Source: Candidatus Brevundimonas colombiensis
GTDB taxonomy: Bacteria > Pseudomonadota > Alphaproteobacteria > Caulobacterales > Caulobacteraceae
Length of the DNA: 64,000 nucleotides
NCBI GenBank assembly: GCA_029202665.1
Contig: CP119326.1
Coordinates: 3,100,001 to 3,164,000, forward strand
Direction: 5' to 3'
Below are positions 1-8,582 of this stretch, in pieces. Below the pieces are notes generated by a model. It was given only the letters and a program-made list of their open reading frames with translations. It did not search any database and was not told the DNA's origin. The position numbers and the translations under genes are program-made. Position 1 is the stretch's first letter. Each line of letters begins with the position of its first letter.

Positions 1-674
1 TGTCCGGCGGCTTCGGCCTGTGCGGCATCCCCGAGAACCTGATCGCCGCCCTGCGCGACAGCGGCGTCAAAGGCCTGACGGTCATCTCCAACAACGCCGG
101 CGTCGACGGGTTTGGTCTGGGCCAACTGCTCGGAACCCGCCAGATCGCCAAGATGATCTCGTCCTACGTCGGCGAGAACAAGGAGTTCGAGCGTCAGTAT
201 CTGGCCGGCGAGCTGGAGCTGGAGTTCAACCCCCAGGGCACCCTGGCCGAGCGCATCCGCGCGGGCGGCGCGGGCATCCCCGCCTTCTTCACCGCCACCG
301 GCGTCGGCACCCTGGTCGCCGAGGGCAAGGAGGTCCGCAACTTCAACGGCCGCGACTACGTCATGGAGACCGGCCTGATCGCCGACCTGTCGATCATCAA
401 GGCGTGGAAGGCCGACGAGCGCGGCAACCTCGTGTTCCGCAAGACCGCCCGCAACTTCAACCCGATGATGGCCACGGCCGGCAAGGTCACGGTCGTCGAG
501 GTCGAGCAGATCGTCCCCGTTGGCTCGCTCGATCCCGACCACATCCACACGCCGGGCGTCTATGTCGACCGCCTGGTCCAGACCGTGTCCGAGAAGCGCA
601 TCGAACAGCGCACCGTGCGTCAGAGGGAGCCGGGCTCAAGTAGCGAAGCGGTAGCCCTAGGGGGGAATGCATAA
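1..674 (+). CDS. scoA: Succinyl-CoA:3-ketoacid CoA-transferase, subunit A (5' end outside window)
   Basis: Moves CoA between succinyl-CoA and a 3-oxoacid such as acetoacetate, together with subunit B, in the cytoplasm (ketone-body and PHB-type catabolism). The reading frame is open from the window edge and lacks only the first dozen or so residues of a family of about 230 aa. The CoA-transferase family I signature GGFGLCGIP lies at the visible start, followed by the GEN/EFE and GTLAERIRAGGAGIPAFFT regions of A subunits. The stop overlaps the ATG of subunit B by one base (TAATG). The C-terminus carries a short Ser/Gly/Ala-rich tail (EPGSSSEAVALGGNA) after the usual RTVR end. Identification is firm; the symbol could equally be pcaI or atoD. 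Confidence 0.93.
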   Translation, partial: SGGFGLCGIPENLIAALRDSGVKGLTVISNNAGVDGFGLGQLLGTRQIAKMISSYVGENKEFERQYLAGELELEFNPQGTLAERIRAGGAGIPAFFTATGVGTLVAEGKEVRNFNGRDYVMETGLIADLSIIKAWKADERGNLVFRKTARNFNPMMATAGKVTVVEVEQIVPVGSLDPDHIHTPGVYVDRLVQTVSEKRIEQRTVRQREPGSSSEAVALGGNA

Positions 675-1330
675 TGGCTCGTACTCGCGAACAACTGGCC
701 GAGCGCGCCGCCCAGGAGCTTCAGGACGGCTTCTATGTCAACCTGGGCATCGGCATCCCGACCCTGGTGGCCAACTACATCCCCGCCGGCATGACCGTGA
801 CCCTGCAGTCCGAGAACGGGATGTTGGGCATGGGCCCCTTCCCCTATGAGGGCGACGAGGATCCCGACCTGATCAACGCCGGCAAGCAGACGATCACCGA
901 GATCCCCGAGTCGTCCTATTTCAGCAGCGCCGACAGCTTCGCCATGATCCGGGGCGGCCACATCAACCTGTCGATCCTGGGCGCGATGGAGGTGGCCCAG
1001 AACGGCGACATCGCCAACTGGATGATCCCCGGCAAGCTGGTCAAGGGCATGGGCGGCGCCATGGACCTGGTCGCGGGCGTCAAGCGCGTGGTCGTGGTCA
1101 TGGAGCACGCCAACAAGCACGGCCAGTCCAAGGTGCTGAAATCCTGCACCCTGCCCCTGACCGGCACGGGCGTCGTCAGCCGCATCATCACCGACCTGGC
1201 GACCTTCGACGTCAAGCCGGACGGCGCGGGCCTTGCACTGATCGAACTGGCCGACAGCGTCACCCTGGAAGAGGTCGCCGCCAAGACCGAGGCCGCCTAT
1301 TCGGTTTCGGAGAACCTCAAGACGGCCTGA
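674..1330 (+). CDS. scoB: Succinyl-CoA:3-ketoacid CoA-transferase, subunit B
   Basis: Catalytic subunit of the CoA-transferase begun by the preceding gene. The signature LQSENGMLG contains the glutamate (residue 47) that forms the acyl-CoA thioester in this family. The length of 218 aa is normal for B subunits. The ATG shares its A with the upstream stop, and a G-rich stretch (GGGGGGAA) just upstream can serve as ribosome binding site, so the subunits are translationally coupled. Downstream, the gene runs convergently into a minus-strand gene and the two overlap by 14 bp at their 3' ends. pcaJ/atoA are the alternative names. Confidence 0.94.
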   Translation: MARTREQLAERAAQELQDGFYVNLGIGIPTLVANYIPAGMTVTLQSENGMLGMGPFPYEGDEDPDLINAGKQTITEIPESSYFSSADSFAMIRGGHINLSILGAMEVAQNGDIANWMIPGKLVKGMGGAMDLVAGVKRVVVVMEHANKHGQSKVLKSCTLPLTGTGVVSRIITDLATFDVKPDGAGLALIELADSVTLEEVAAKTEAAYSVSENLKTA

Positions 1331-1886
1331 CCGGCGGCGACGAGGACGGCGTGCCTGACGAACCCTCGACATGAGGCGGGCACGTCGGCGCCGCGTCAGC
1401 CGATGTCTGCAATCCGCCGACCACGATCTGGATGACGGGCTCGTTCCAATGCTCGTAACCCGTCATCCCCGAGGGCACGGTGCAGACCGAGGTTTCGGCA
1501 GGTCCGCGCGCCTGTCCGCCCACATAGCTGACGATGAAGCCCGAATACTTCAGGCCCTCGCCCTGGCTGTTCTCGACCTTCAATAGCGACCCGACATCCC
1601 GGCGGGCATGCAGTCCGAACCGGACCGTTCCGGGCGCCGCCTCGTTCAGCGGCCCACGCGAGCCTTCCGCAGGCGGCAGGACATCGCGAACCTCGATGCG
1701 GTCCACCTTTATCAGATCGTAGGTTCCATTCGCGTTCCGACGAAGGGTCGCCCGTTCGCCTGCGGCCACGTTCAACGTGCCCTGAACAAAGGCGGACCGG
1801 CGGCCCTCGAACTGTTGGGGGGTGGGCGGATACGCCGGCGGCGCGTCCTGCATAAGGACCCCTGCCATCAAGGCGGCCAGTAACAT
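1317..1886 (-). CDS. Hypothetical exported protein
   Basis: A 189-aa protein of no family I recognise. The N-terminus is a short hydrophobic stretch (MLLAALMAGVLMQ) followed by a Pro-rich segment, consistent with a signal peptide although it lacks the usual basic residues. Two cysteines (SVCTVP and APTCPP) could form a disulfide in the periplasm, and the C-terminus is Ser/Pro-rich. The ATG is preceded by GGAG. It converges on scoB with a 14-bp 3' overlap. Codon usage looks like the neighbours, which supports it being a real gene. Confidence 0.65.
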   Translation of the reverse strand: MLLAALMAGVLMQDAPPAYPPTPQQFEGRRSAFVQGTLNVAAGERATLRRNANGTYDLIKVDRIEVRDVLPPAEGSRGPLNEAAPGTVRFGLHARRDVGSLLKVENSQGEGLKYSGFIVSYVGGQARGPAETSVCTVPSGMTGYEHWNEPVIQIVVGGLQTSADAAPTCPPHVEGSSGTPSSSPPVRPS

Positions 1887-1960
1887 GACGATCTCCAGTT
1901 GCGCGCCAGATAGCCTCTATCCCTGCCGATCCGTCAAGGACTGAAGACGCGGTCTAAGGA

Positions 1961-2728
1961 TCAGGATTGGACATCGAGCCTGCGATAGGCGGCGCCGACG
2001 AAGGCCATCGTCAGCGGCGCCTGAAGGCCCGTCAGTACGACGGCGAAGACCACCCAGCCCGCTTTTCCCGACAGCAGCCCCGCGCCCCACAGCAGCACAA
2101 GGCCGATCTTGGGCGCCGCCGTCGCGATCAGGCCGAGCAGCAGGGGCCAGAAGGCGCCGCGCGCGAGGGTCATGCTCTGCAGCGACACCATCTGCCCACG
2201 CCCGATCGTCGCCGGGGCGAACAGCGACAGCCGCACGCTGAACGCGACAACGGCGAACAGGGCGACGGCCGTCACCAGCGCCAGCAGCCCCAGTTTCCAG
2301 ACCGGCCCGACCGCGCCCCACTGGCGCACTGCGATGGCCCGGGCGTTCAGCTCGGCCATGCCGAACACGGCCAGAAGGACCAGGGCGACGACGGACAGGA
2401 TCATGGCCATGAAAACCGCGCACAACAGACCCGCGCCCAGCAGCCGCAGCTCCGGCCGCCCGAACTGAAGTCCCGCCGGTCCCAGGCCCAGCCCGCGCGC
2501 CTGCGTCGGCTCGTCGGTGATCGCGATCCGACCCAGCGCCCCAACCAGCGCCAGCGTCGCGACCAAGGCAAACGGCGCCCAGACCAGCCCTGCCGCAAAA
2601 GGCCGAATGCTCCAGATCACGGCCGCCAGCAGGATCGCGCCCCAGGTTCCGCGCCACAGGCGAGGCAGGGCCGAACCCGCCGCCGACAGCGTCTCGCCCA
2701 GTCGCAGAATCCGCCGTCCGTCCAACAC
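1961..2728 (-). CDS. Hypothetical polytopic membrane protein
   Basis: A 255-aa integral membrane protein with about five or six hydrophobic segments (near residues 30-65, 95-125, 145-170, 190-215 and 220-245). The pattern of an arginine-rich N-terminus followed by membrane helices and a late segment LTGLQAPLTMAFVGAAYRRL resembles uncharacterised YIP1/DUF-type proteins of Caulobacterales, but no catalytic motif is visible. The start chosen is a GTG; a TTG codon follows directly. An overlapping longer frame on the same strand has an Arg/Gly/Ala-rich composition typical of a GC shadow and was rejected. It is divergent from trmFO. Confidence 0.7.
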   Translation of the reverse strand: MLDGRRILRLGETLSAAGSALPRLWRGTWGAILLAAVIWSIRPFAAGLVWAPFALVATLALVGALGRIAITDEPTQARGLGLGPAGLQFGRPELRLLGAGLLCAVFMAMILSVVALVLLAVFGMAELNARAIAVRQWGAVGPVWKLGLLALVTAVALFAVVAFSVRLSLFAPATIGRGQMVSLQSMTLARGAFWPLLLGLIATAAPKIGLVLLWGAGLLSGKAGWVVFAVVLTGLQAPLTMAFVGAAYRRLDVQS

Positions 2729-2802
2729 CCGCCCCCCAATGACCGGCGGCGGATATAGCAGGGGACCATGACACCGCGCCAGCCAATGGCTAGAAGGCCG
2801 CG

Positions 2803-4200
2803 ATGACCGCTTCTTCCGCCTCCCCCTCCCCCACCCACGTCATCGGCGGCGGCCTGGCCGGCTCCGAAGCCGCCTGGCAGATCGCCCAGGCCGGCGTGCC
2901 CGTAATCCTGCACGAGATGCGCGGCGTGCCCGGCGTCAGGACCGATGCCCACCACACCGATGGTCTGGCCGAACTGGTCTGCTCCAACTCCTTCCGGTCG
3001 GACGACTGGGAATACAATGCCGTGGGTCTGCTGCACGCCGAGATGCGGGCGCTGGATTCGATCATCATGGCCTGCGGCGACGCCCACCAGGTGCCGGCCG
3101 GCGGCGCCCTGGCCGTGGACCGCGAGGGCTTCTCCGCCGCCGTCACCGCCAGACTGGCGGCCCATCCTCTCGTCACCATCGTCCGCGAGGAGATCGCCGG
3201 CCTGCCGCCCGAGGACTGGGACAATGTCATCGTCGCCACCGGCCCCCTGACCTCGCCCGCCCTGGCCGAGGCCATACTGAAGGCGACGGGCGAGGAGAGC
3301 CTCAGCTTCTTCGACGCCATCGCCCCCATCGTCCATGCGGACTCGATCGACTTCGACATCGCCTGGCGCCAGTCGCGCTATGACAAGGAAGGTCCCGGGG
3401 GAGACGCCGCCGCCTACGTCAACTGCCCGATGGACAAGCCCCAGTACGACGCCTTCATCGACGCCCTGCTGGACGGCCCCAAGGCCGAGTTCAAGGACTG
3501 GGAGAACGTCCCCTATTTCGACGGCTGCCTGCCCATTGAGGTCATGGCCGAACGCGGCCGCGAGACCCTGCGTCACGGCCCGATGAAGCCCGTCGGCCTG
3601 ACCAATCCGCGCGATCCGACGGTCAAGCCCCACGCCATCGTCCAGCTGCGCCAGGACAACGCCCTGGGCACCCTGTTCAATCTGGTCGGCTTCCAGACCA
3701 AGCTGAAGCACGGGGCGCAGGCCGAGACCTTCCGCATGATCCCGGGGCTTCAGAACGCCCAGTTCGCGCGCCTCGGCGGCCTGCACCGCAACACCTATCT
3801 GAACAGCCCCCAGCTGCTGGACAAGCAGTTGCGCCTGAAGGCCCTGCCACGCCTGCGCTTCGCCGGTCAGGTGACGGGGGTTGAGGGCTATGTCGAAAGC
3901 GCCTCCATGGGCCTGCTGACCGGTCGTCTGGCCGCCGCCCAGGCCCTGGGTCGCAACCTGTCCGCCCCGCCGCCCGAGACCGCCATGGGCGCCCTGGTCG
4001 AACACATCACCGGCGGCCATCTGGAAGGCGCCAAGTTCCAGCCGATGAACATCAACTACGGCCTGCTGCCCCCGCTTGAGGCGCCCAAAATCGACGAGGA
4101 CGGCAAGCGCATCCACCCCAAAGAACGCGGCCGCGCCAAGAAACGGCTGATGAGCATCCGCGCGATGAACAGCCTGAAGGCCTGGCGCGACGCGGGCTGA
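2803..4200 (+). CDS. trmFO: Methylenetetrahydrofolate--tRNA-(uracil-5-)-methyltransferase TrmFO
   Basis: Flavoprotein that makes ribothymidine at U54 of the tRNA T-loop using methylene-THF as carbon donor and FADH2 as reductant. At 465 aa it has the usual length. The N-terminal dinucleotide motif VIGGGLAGSEAA is at residues 13-24. The family's two conserved cysteines are present, in LVCSNSFRSDD (Cys60) and in NCPMDKPQYDAF (Cys208). The FAD-binding C-terminal segment VTGVEGYVESASMGLLTG is intact. It is a single gene between divergent neighbours. The gene is typical of alphaproteobacteria, which use TrmFO rather than TrmA. Confidence 0.95.
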   Translation: MTASSASPSPTHVIGGGLAGSEAAWQIAQAGVPVILHEMRGVPGVRTDAHHTDGLAELVCSNSFRSDDWEYNAVGLLHAEMRALDSIIMACGDAHQVPAGGALAVDREGFSAAVTARLAAHPLVTIVREEIAGLPPEDWDNVIVATGPLTSPALAEAILKATGEESLSFFDAIAPIVHADSIDFDIAWRQSRYDKEGPGGDAAAYVNCPMDKPQYDAFIDALLDGPKAEFKDWENVPYFDGCLPIEVMAERGRETLRHGPMKPVGLTNPRDPTVKPHAIVQLRQDNALGTLFNLVGFQTKLKHGAQAETFRMIPGLQNAQFARLGGLHRNTYLNSPQLLDKQLRLKALPRLRFAGQVTGVEGYVESASMGLLTGRLAAAQALGRNLSAPPPETAMGALVEHITGGHLEGAKFQPMNINYGLLPPLEAPKIDEDGKRIHPKERGRAKKRLMSIRAMNSLKAWRDAG

Positions 4201-4218
4201 CGATCCCGGCCGGGTCGC

Positions 4219-5424
4219 TCAGCGCAGCTTGGGCAGACCCGGCCGGAAGCCCAGCGTCATGACGCCCAGCAGCACCACGCCGACGCCCATCAGAACCCAG
4301 GCCTGGGTCAGGTCGGCCATGCGGTCGCGCAACAGGCCGGCGGCCAGCGGCGACAGGCTGGCGATGATGTAGCCGCCGCCCTGAACGAAGGCGAGCAGAT
4401 CGCCCGAGCGCGCGGGATCGTCGATCTGATCCATCGCCAGGATTAGGCTGAGCGGGAAGATGGCGCCGATCCCCAGCCCGAGGACCATCACCACCGGAAC
4501 CGCCAGGCTGACCGGCGCGATGACCAGTCCCGCCAGACCCAGCAGGGCCAGAACCAGGGCCGTCAGGATCGGCCCCCGTCGATCCGGGAACCGCCCGATG
4601 GTCATCGACACCAGCAGGCCGGCCATGACCTCGGCGCCGGTCATGCCGCTGAGCAGATAGCCGGCCGTGGCCCTGGGCTCGCCCAGGTCGATGTAGAAGG
4701 GCGGCAGCCAGGCCAGAACCAGCGTATAGGCCGAGGTGCCCAGCCCCATGATCAGGATCAGCCGCCATGCCCGGCCTTGGCTCCAGAAGGGACGCTCCGG
4801 GTCGGTCGCCGCGATCACGGCGGCGCGGTTCGGCTCCTCGGCCGCCGGGTCGCGTGACGCCGCCAGCCAGATCAGGGCGGCGAGGAAGGCCGGAACGCTC
4901 CACAACGCCAGCGTCCCCGCCCAGCCGATCGCCTCGGCCAGACCCGCCGCCGTGGCCGCCGCGACCGCCGCGCCGCCCATGATGCCGGTGGTGTACAGCG
5001 CCATGACCGTGCCGAACTGCGCCGGAAACGCCCGTTTGATAACGACCGGCGCCAGCGCCTGGATCAAGGCGACACCGACGCCGACTACCGCCGCGCTGGC
5101 GATCAGCCCGGCCGTATCCGTCAAGAGCGCCCGCGCCAGACAGGCCCCGCCGATCAACAGCGCCCCCAGCAGGACGCCGCGCCGCTCGCCCAGGCGCCGA
5201 CGCAGCGGCCGGATGGACAGGACGCCCAGACCGATCATCAGAACCGGCAGGGTGGTCAGCAGGCTGGCGGCGGTGGACCCCATGCCCGTCGCGCCCTCGA
5301 TCAGGTCCAGCAGCGGCCCGACCGCCGCCATGGCAGGACGCAGGTTCAGCGCCAGGGCCACGATGGCCGCCAGCAACAGCAGCGACGCGCCGCGCGTCGG
5401 CGCGACATCAGATTGTGCGGCCAT
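4219..5424 (-). CDS. MFS transporter, CynX/NimT-like
   Basis: A 401-aa inner-membrane permease with about 12 hydrophobic segments. Family features are an N-terminal LNLRPAMAAVGPLLDLIEG segment, typical of the CynX/NimT (cyanate and 2-nitroimidazole) branch of the major facilitator superfamily, and the loop RPLRRRLGERRGVLLG. The ATG at 5424 (MAAQSDVAPTRG) was chosen because the open frame upstream has no membrane character and overlaps the divergent marR gene. The substrate cannot be read from sequence; drug or small-anion efflux is plausible. Regulation by the divergent MarR protein is suggested by the shared 66-bp intergenic region with a palindrome. Confidence 0.85.
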   Translation of the reverse strand: MAAQSDVAPTRGASLLLLAAIVALALNLRPAMAAVGPLLDLIEGATGMGSTAASLLTTLPVLMIGLGVLSIRPLRRRLGERRGVLLGALLIGGACLARALLTDTAGLIASAAVVGVGVALIQALAPVVIKRAFPAQFGTVMALYTTGIMGGAAVAAATAAGLAEAIGWAGTLALWSVPAFLAALIWLAASRDPAAEEPNRAAVIAATDPERPFWSQGRAWRLILIMGLGTSAYTLVLAWLPPFYIDLGEPRATAGYLLSGMTGAEVMAGLLVSMTIGRFPDRRGPILTALVLALLGLAGLVIAPVSLAVPVVMVLGLGIGAIFPLSLILAMDQIDDPARSGDLLAFVQGGGYIIASLSPLAAGLLRDRMADLTQAWVLMGVGVVLLGVMTLGFRPGLPKLR

Positions 5425-5469
5425 GGTGAGGACTCCGACTGAAAATCGCGCTACTCTCTCGACCTCAAG

Positions 5470-5487
5470 TATCTCGATGTCAAGATA
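5470..5487. promoter_or_regulatory. Probable MarR operator palindrome
   Basis: The 18-bp sequence TATCTCGATGTCAAGATA is an imperfect palindrome (14 of 18 positions symmetric) and resembles the ATCTTGA..TCAAGAT sites bound by MarR proteins. It lies between the divergent MFS and marR genes, ending 3 bp before the marR ATG. On the minus strand it contains TTGACA, a possible -35 element for the transporter. Binding would therefore repress both genes. Confidence 0.6.
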
Positions 5488-5490
5488 ACC

Positions 5491-5982
5491 ATGCCAGACA
5501 GAGCCTCTCGCGCCGCGGCCCAATGGGCCGTGCAACGTCCCGACCTGGATATGCTGCCGATGGAGGTTCTGGGCCGTCTGAACGAGGCGTCGCAGCTGGT
5601 GATCCGCGAACGACAGACGCCGCTGTTCGCCAGCCATGGCTTGCAACACGGCGAATTCGACGTCCTGGCGACGCTGCGTCGCTCAGGAGATCGCGATGGC
5701 CTGACGCCGACGACGCTGTTCGAGGCGACGATGATGTCGTCCGGCGGCATGACCGCCCGGATCGACCGGCTCGAAAAGGCGGGCATGGTCGAACGCCGTC
5801 CGCACCCCAGCGATCGCCGGGCGACGCTGGTCCGCCTGACCGCCAAGGGATTCGACCTGATCGATTCGATCATGCCCAGTCATCAGGACGCCGCGCGCGC
5901 GGCGCTGGCCGGGCTGTCGATTGAGGAACAAAAGACGCTGAACGCCCTGCTGGCGCGTCTGATCGCCGGCCTGAACGGCTAG
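5491..5982 (+). CDS. MarR family transcriptional regulator
   Basis: A 163-aa winged-helix regulator. The central part (residues about 40-130) shows the recognition helix region SSGGMTARIDRLEKAGMVERR and the MarR wing signature DRRATLVRLTAKG. Proteins of this class bind palindromic operators as dimers and release them on binding small lipophilic or phenolic ligands. The likely target is the divergent MFS gene through the palindrome at 5470-5487. No clear ribosome binding site precedes the ATG at 5491; a leaderless mRNA, or an internal start at the Met codons of DLDMLPMEVLG, is possible. Confidence 0.9.
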   Translation: MPDRASRAAAQWAVQRPDLDMLPMEVLGRLNEASQLVIRERQTPLFASHGLQHGEFDVLATLRRSGDRDGLTPTTLFEATMMSSGGMTARIDRLEKAGMVERRPHPSDRRATLVRLTAKGFDLIDSIMPSHQDAARAALAGLSIEEQKTLNALLARLIAGLNG

Positions 5983-5983
5983 G

Positions 5984-6616
5984 TCAGATGCGGCCGCGCA
6001 GCACCGCCCACAACAGGCGCAGCCGCTTCAACGGCTCCGGCCCATCCGGGTCGGTCAGCGCCGCATGGGCCACGGCAGGGAAGCCGACGGGCGGCAGGCG
6101 CCTCAACGCCGCATTGGCCGTGGCGCGCAGGGCCGCCGCCTCTGCCGACCGGCCGGTCTGCGTCAATCCCCAGACGCGACCCGCATCCGCGACGGCGGCG
6201 TCATGTCCCCTGCCCGCCAGAACCTGCGCCGCGACCTGCATCGGCCCGAGATAGAAGGCGTCCAGATCATGCGGCGCGCCGTGGACACGGCCGATATGGG
6301 CCTCGATCAGGGCCTCGAACGGGGCGCGATCCAGGGCGTGGCGGGCGACAAGGTCGGTCAGGGCCTCCAGCACCGGATGGCCCTTTCGCGCCACGCCGGC
6401 GAAGACGCCGTCCATCTGTTCCGCCCACCAGGTGTAGCGCATCTCGGCCAGCAGGGGCTGGGTGACGCGCGTCGGAATGGCCATCAACTCGGCCTCGAAG
6501 GCGTAGAGCGCGATCAGATCGGCGCGCGCCTGCGGGTCCGAAACCAGCCGGCTGGACAGCCAGCGGTCCAGATCGGCGGCGCGGACCTGCTGATCCAGGG
6601 TGTCCGTCGGGGTCAC
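5984..6616 (-). CDS. Short squalene/phytoene synthase-like protein
   Basis: A 210-aa protein related to the trans-isoprenyl diphosphate synthase head-to-head family (PF00494) through the segments LIALYAFEAELMAIP, AEMRYTWWAEQMDG and HPVLEALTDLV. It is shorter than true squalene or phytoene synthases (about 280-350 aa). The aspartate-rich YxxDxxDD-type motifs are not evident, so catalytic activity is doubtful; it is closer to NDUFAF6-like members of the family. The GTG start lies 2 bp after the ispB stop, so both are co-transcribed and possibly coupled. Possible roles are isoprenoid metabolism or respiratory complex assembly; the sequence does not decide. Confidence 0.75.
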   Translation of the reverse strand: MTPTDTLDQQVRAADLDRWLSSRLVSDPQARADLIALYAFEAELMAIPTRVTQPLLAEMRYTWWAEQMDGVFAGVARKGHPVLEALTDLVARHALDRAPFEALIEAHIGRVHGAPHDLDAFYLGPMQVAAQVLAGRGHDAAVADAGRVWGLTQTGRSAEAAALRATANAALRRLPPVGFPAVAHAALTDPDGPEPLKRLRLLWAVLRGRI

Positions 6617-6618
6617 GG

Positions 6619-7719
6619 TCAGGCCGCGCGCGACACCGCGAAATCGGCCAGGTCTTCCAGCGCCGCGCGCCAGTCGCTGACGGGCAGGACCGACAGGGCG
6701 GCCTTGGCGGCGTCGGCGTATTCGCCCGCCAGATCCAGGGTCGCGCCGATGGCGCCGGAGCCGACCACCAGTTCGCGGGCGCGGGCGAAATCCTCGGGCG
6801 TGCGTTCGCCCCTGGTCACGGTGCGCTCCCAGAAGGCGTCCTCGCGGCCCTTGGTGCGGGTCACGGCCAGCAACAGCGGCAGGGTGGCCTTGCCTTCGTT
6901 GAAGTCGTCGCCGGCGTTCTTGCCCAGGGCCTCGGCCGTGGCGCCGTAATCCAGGGCGTCGTCGGCCAGCTGGAAGGCGATGCCCAAGGCCATGCCATAG
7001 TCGCGCAGCGCCTTGACCGCCTTGGCCGAGGCGCCGACCCCGACCGCGCCCGCCTCGGCGGCGGCGGCGAACAGTTCGGCGGTCTTGGCCGAGATGATCT
7101 GCAGATAGGTGTCCTGATCCAGGTTCAGGTCGTGGGCGCGGGTCAGTTGCAGCACCTCGCCCTCCGCGATCACCCGCGACGCCGCGGCCAGAATGCCCAG
7201 GGCGCGCATCGAATCAGTCTCGACCATCAGTTCGAAGGCGCGGGCGAACAGGAAGTCGCCGACCAGGACGCTGGTGGGCGCCCCCCAGATCAGGTGGGCC
7301 GCGACCTTGCCGCGACGCAGTTCGGACGCATCGACGATGTCGTCGTGCAGCAGGGTGGCGGTGTGGATGAACTCGACCGCCGCGGCCAGTTTCTTGGGCG
7401 AGAGGATGGCGTCGCCTGCACCGGTCGCCCGGGCGGCGGCGACCGTCAGCAGGGGACGCAGCCGCTTGCCGCCAGCCGACACCAGATGCTCGGCCAGCTT
7501 GGGGATGATCGGCACGTCCGACTGCATCCGCTCCAGGATGAGGGCGTCCACGGCGGCCATGTCGACCTCGGCCAGCCGGACAAGGGCGTTGACGTCTCCC
7601 TTGGGGCGGGGAGCGGCGGCGAGAGCGACTTCCAAGAGATACTCTTTCACTGGCGCGGCGAACCGCGTCGAAGGATTTGGCGGCCGGTTCGACTTGCCCC
7701 GGCGCACTGCGGCGCACAA
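6619..7719 (-). CDS. ispB: Polyprenyl (octaprenyl-type) diphosphate synthase
   Basis: Elongates farnesyl diphosphate with isopentenyl diphosphate to the long side chain of ubiquinone. Both aspartate-rich motifs are present, DDIVD at residues 126-130 and DDALD at 253-257, together with GGKRLRP and GEVLQL. Small residues before the first motif (FIHTATLLHDD) fit a long-chain product. The start shown is a TTG with AAAGGGG ten bases upstream; a GTG at 7650 (VKEYLLEVALAA), where similarity to the family becomes convincing, is a good alternative. It is divergent from the methyltransferase gene at 7757 and followed by the phytoene synthase-like gene. Confidence 0.9.
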   Translation of the reverse strand: MCAAVRRGKSNRPPNPSTRFAAPVKEYLLEVALAAAPRPKGDVNALVRLAEVDMAAVDALILERMQSDVPIIPKLAEHLVSAGGKRLRPLLTVAAARATGAGDAILSPKKLAAAVEFIHTATLLHDDIVDASELRRGKVAAHLIWGAPTSVLVGDFLFARAFELMVETDSMRALGILAAASRVIAEGEVLQLTRAHDLNLDQDTYLQIISAKTAELFAAAAEAGAVGVGASAKAVKALRDYGMALGIAFQLADDALDYGATAEALGKNAGDDFNEGKATLPLLLAVTRTKGREDAFWERTVTRGERTPEDFARARELVVGSGAIGATLDLAGEYADAAKAALSVLPVSDWRAALEDLADFAVSRAA

Positions 7720-7756
7720 TGATGTTCACCCCTTTGAGGGTCAAGGAGATTGAGGC

Positions 7757-8515
7757 TTGGACGCGGTCGAAACGACGCCGCCGCAGATCGTGGAGAACGG
7801 CCTGCTGAACGGACGGGTGCGGTTGCGCCAGCCCGCGCGCGGCTATCGCGCCGGCATGGATGCGGCCCTGCTGGCGGCGGCGGTTCCCGCCCTTCCGGGC
7901 CAGACCGTGATCGAGGCCGGCTGCGGCGCGGGCGCGGTCCTGATGCAGATCGCGGCGCGTCGGCCGGACGTCCGGCTGATCGGTATCGAGCGCGATCCGG
8001 CCATGGCGGCCCTGGCGGTCGAGAACGCGACGCTGAACGGCGTTCAGGCGACGACCACGATCCATCGGGGCGACGTGGCGGCGGGATTTCGGGCGCTGGA
8101 TGCGGCGCCGGGCGACTGGGCCGTGTCTAATCCGCCCTTCTTCGACGACGCGGGCGCCCTGCGCGCCCCGGCCGAGGGCAAACGCGGGGCGTGGATGGCT
8201 GACGACGGTTTGGAGACCTGGACCGGCTTTCTGCTGAAGGCGGTGCGCGAGGGCGGGCGGATCGTGGTGATTCACCGGGCGGATCGGCTGGCGGACCTGC
8301 TGGCCCTGCTGGGCGACAAGGCGGGGTCGTTCGCCATCAGACCCATTCATCCGTTTGCGGACGAACCCGCTAAGCGGGTGCTGGTCCAGGCGATCAAGAC
8401 CGGGCGGGCGCCCCTGCGCCTGCTGCCGCCCCTGGTGCTGCACGACCGCGAGGGGGGCAAACACAGTCCGCAGGCCGAGGCGATCCTGCGCGGCGAAGCG
8501 GCCCTGGCGTGGTGA
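7757..8515 (+). CDS. TrmN6-like class I SAM-dependent methyltransferase
   Basis: A 252-aa N6-adenine-type methyltransferase resembling TrmN6 (tRNA1(Val) A37). Motif I VIEAGCGAGAVLMQIA is at residues 51-66, an acidic residue follows in GIERDP, and the catalytic SNPPFF, the (N/D)PPY-type motif of N6-methyltransferases, is at 124-129. The N-terminal block NGRVRLRQPARGYRAGMDAALLAAA matches bacterial TrmN6/YfiC proteins. The TTG start has a strong AAGGAG at optimal distance (7743-7748). The substrate, tRNA or otherwise, is inferred from the family only. Confidence 0.85.
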   Translation: MDAVETTPPQIVENGLLNGRVRLRQPARGYRAGMDAALLAAAVPALPGQTVIEAGCGAGAVLMQIAARRPDVRLIGIERDPAMAALAVENATLNGVQATTTIHRGDVAAGFRALDAAPGDWAVSNPPFFDDAGALRAPAEGKRGAWMADDGLETWTGFLLKAVREGGRIVVIHRADRLADLLALLGDKAGSFAIRPIHPFADEPAKRVLVQAIKTGRAPLRLLPPLVLHDREGGKHSPQAEAILRGEAALAW

Positions 8516-8582
8516 GCCGGGTGGTCATTCGTCGCCAGACGCCCTAAATGCCGCCCTTCCCTCAACAGAAAGACCGCCTGCC

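Noticed and set aside
1917..2786. An alternative frame over the hypothetical membrane protein gene
   Set aside because: The alternative translation is Gly/Arg/Ala-rich with no membrane pattern, while the chosen frame gives regular hydrophobic helices.
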